Origin: a bacterium | Lineage (GTDB): Bacteria > Patescibacteriota > Patescibacteriia > S139-126 > S139-133 | Direction of reading: 5' to 3' | Assembly: GCA_030429785.1 (NCBI GenBank) | Contig: JAUIEQ010000008.1 | Location: 1-13,076, forward strand | DNA: 13,076 nucleotides | Made by a program: the position numbers and the translations under genes | In this document: in pieces, positions 12,131 through 13,076 of the stretch | Layout: each line of letters starts with the position of its first letter | Numbering within the stretch: the first letter of the stretch is position 1 | The notes under the pieces: generated by a model | Seen by the model: only the letters and a program-made list of their open reading frames with translations | The model's database searches: none | Told to the model about the DNA's origin: nothing

Positions 12131-13076
12131 CTTCGTATCATGAAGTTGCACAGCGGGTACGAGCGCTACAACCAATACACCAACCATGAGCACAAAAACC
12201 GACGGTATTGAAAATTGCAATAACCACGCATACGAAATTCCGGCCGCTGTCAGCCAACCAATCGGTCGGATGTCTCGAAAAATATCTATCAGATCCATAT
12301 CCTGAGCATCAACCTGTTTAAAAAAATACGTTTCATTCATAGCCTCAACCAGCGCTGCGCCAACACGAGTCATAAACAAAACAGCACCCCATACAAATAC
12401 AGACGAGCTATCGAGGAACACTGCTACGGCAGAAAATCCTGCCATCGCCAGCAGTCCACCAACAATCATTTCTTTTTCCCCTAACAATTTATCAGCAATT
12501 TGGCCAGCCGGAATCTGCAACAAAACAAATGGCAAGAGCATAAACGTAAAAATACCTCCAATTGTTGGCCAAGTAAACCCAATAGACTCATGAAGATAAA
12601 TTGGCATATACAAGACCATAATTGCATAAAAAAACCTCAACGCATATTCAGTAAATAAAATTCTAATCAAATCCTTACGATCACTGAACAACTTGCGCAA
12701 ACTGTGCAATGAACGCTGTCGATATGCAACTGCACCATCGTTTATCAAATTTTTATTCGAGAGCAACAAAAATAAAACTGGCACAAACACTATACCAGCA
12801 ATAGCATAAATGCTCGTGTAGTTATTTGTATCACCAACAACATATCCCATAATAAGTGGCGCTATCAAAATCGCAATATTCACAAATGTTAAACGAATTG
12901 TTCTAATTCGACCGGTCATTGAATCATCAGATATTCGCTCTATAAAAATATCAAGGTTGATTGTATACAACCCCAATGAAACCGTTGCCAAAACATAAAA
13001 TACCAATGACCATACTCCCGAAATAATGACTAATAACAAAGTACTAATCAAAAACACAATTCCAACACCAATAGTT
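12128..13076 (-). CDS. Major facilitator superfamily transporter, 3' part (start outside window)
   Basis: The frame is open to the right edge (315 codons visible). The GTG at 13057 is not a real start, because the hydrophobic sequence continues upstream of it. About nine or ten membrane helices can be read. An Arg/Lys-rich loop near the middle (SLHSLRKLFSDRKDLIRI) matches the long cytoplasmic loop between the two six-helix halves. The motif GQIADKLLGEKEMI in the second half is the MFS G-x-x-x-D-(R/K) loop between helices 8 and 9. TGRIRTIRL in the first half is part of a similar charged loop. This fits MFS proteins of about 400 residues with the first helices missing. The substrate cannot be told. 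It ends in TAA, 86 bp before the desaturase on the same strand. Confidence 0.88.
   Translation of the reverse strand, partial: TIGVGIVFLISTLLLVIISGVWSLVFYVLATVSLGLYTINLDIFIERISDDSMTGRIRTIRLTFVNIAILIAPLIMGYVVGDTNNYTSIYAIAGIVFVPVLFLLLSNKNLINDGAVAYRQRSLHSLRKLFSDRKDLIRILFTEYALRFFYAIMVLYMPIYLHESIGFTWPTIGGIFTFMLLPFVLLQIPAGQIADKLLGEKEMIVGGLLAMAGFSAVAVFLDSSSVFVWGAVLFMTRVGAALVEAMNETYFFKQVDAQDMDLIDIFRDIRPIGWLTAAGISYAWLLQFSIPSVFVLMVGVLVVALVPAVQLHDTK

Noticed and set aside
1..13076. CRISPR arrays, insertion sequences, integrase sites, rRNA or tRNA genes
   Set aside because: No regularly spaced repeats, transposase motifs, tRNA-like cloverleaf or rRNA sequence was seen on either strand.

Overview
The window looks like a piece of a small, AT-rich bacterial genome, most likely from the Candidate Phyla Radiation (Patescibacteria/Parcubacteria-like). 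This placement is an inference. It rests on short intergenic regions, compact genes, a SufU-type SUF system, a Y-family polymerase operon, and an intergenic element built from degenerate CTAA/TTTAG units of a kind I associate with these genomes. UAA, UAG and UGA all end genes here, so the genetic code appears standard. That argues against the UGA=Gly lineages (Gracilibacteria, Absconditabacteria). There is no rRNA, tRNA, CRISPR array or recognisable insertion sequence.

Layout from left to right. A truncated SET-domain protein (+) meets, at a shared terminator, a leftward group: a membrane-anchored Cys-rich protein, a MazG-like NTP pyrophosphatase, a Y-family DNA polymerase and a small DUF6504-like protein overlapping the polymerase start. 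A small basic ORF lies upstream of them. Next comes a 200-bp regulatory gap with divergent, overlapping promoters and a strong hairpin. lexA follows, with a clear promoter abutting a perfect DnaA box. Divergent from lexA is a small membrane protein. The rest is mostly leftward and dominated by iron-sulfur cluster assembly: sufC, a 42-codon ORF, an interrupted sufB, sufD, sufS and sufU. Interleaved are a structured non-coding region, a SAM methyltransferase and a 53-aa rightward gene with a near-consensus promoter. The right end carries a membrane acyl desaturase and a truncated MFS transporter.

How the genes work together. SufS removes sulfur from cysteine and SufU probably receives it. SufB, SufC and SufD form the scaffold/ATPase complex. 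LexA probably controls DNA-damage genes, and the adjacent translesion polymerase with a house-cleaning NTPase is a natural candidate target. No SOS box could be proven.

The most notable points are three. (1) sufB has an in-frame UAG near residue 179, followed at once by a perfect Shine-Dalgarno and an in-frame GTG, so it may be made as two polypeptides. (2) A candidate structured RNA of about 220 nt lies between sufD and the methyltransferase, with its own promoter and terminator. (3) An unannotated 42-aa ORF is packed tightly between sufC and sufB.
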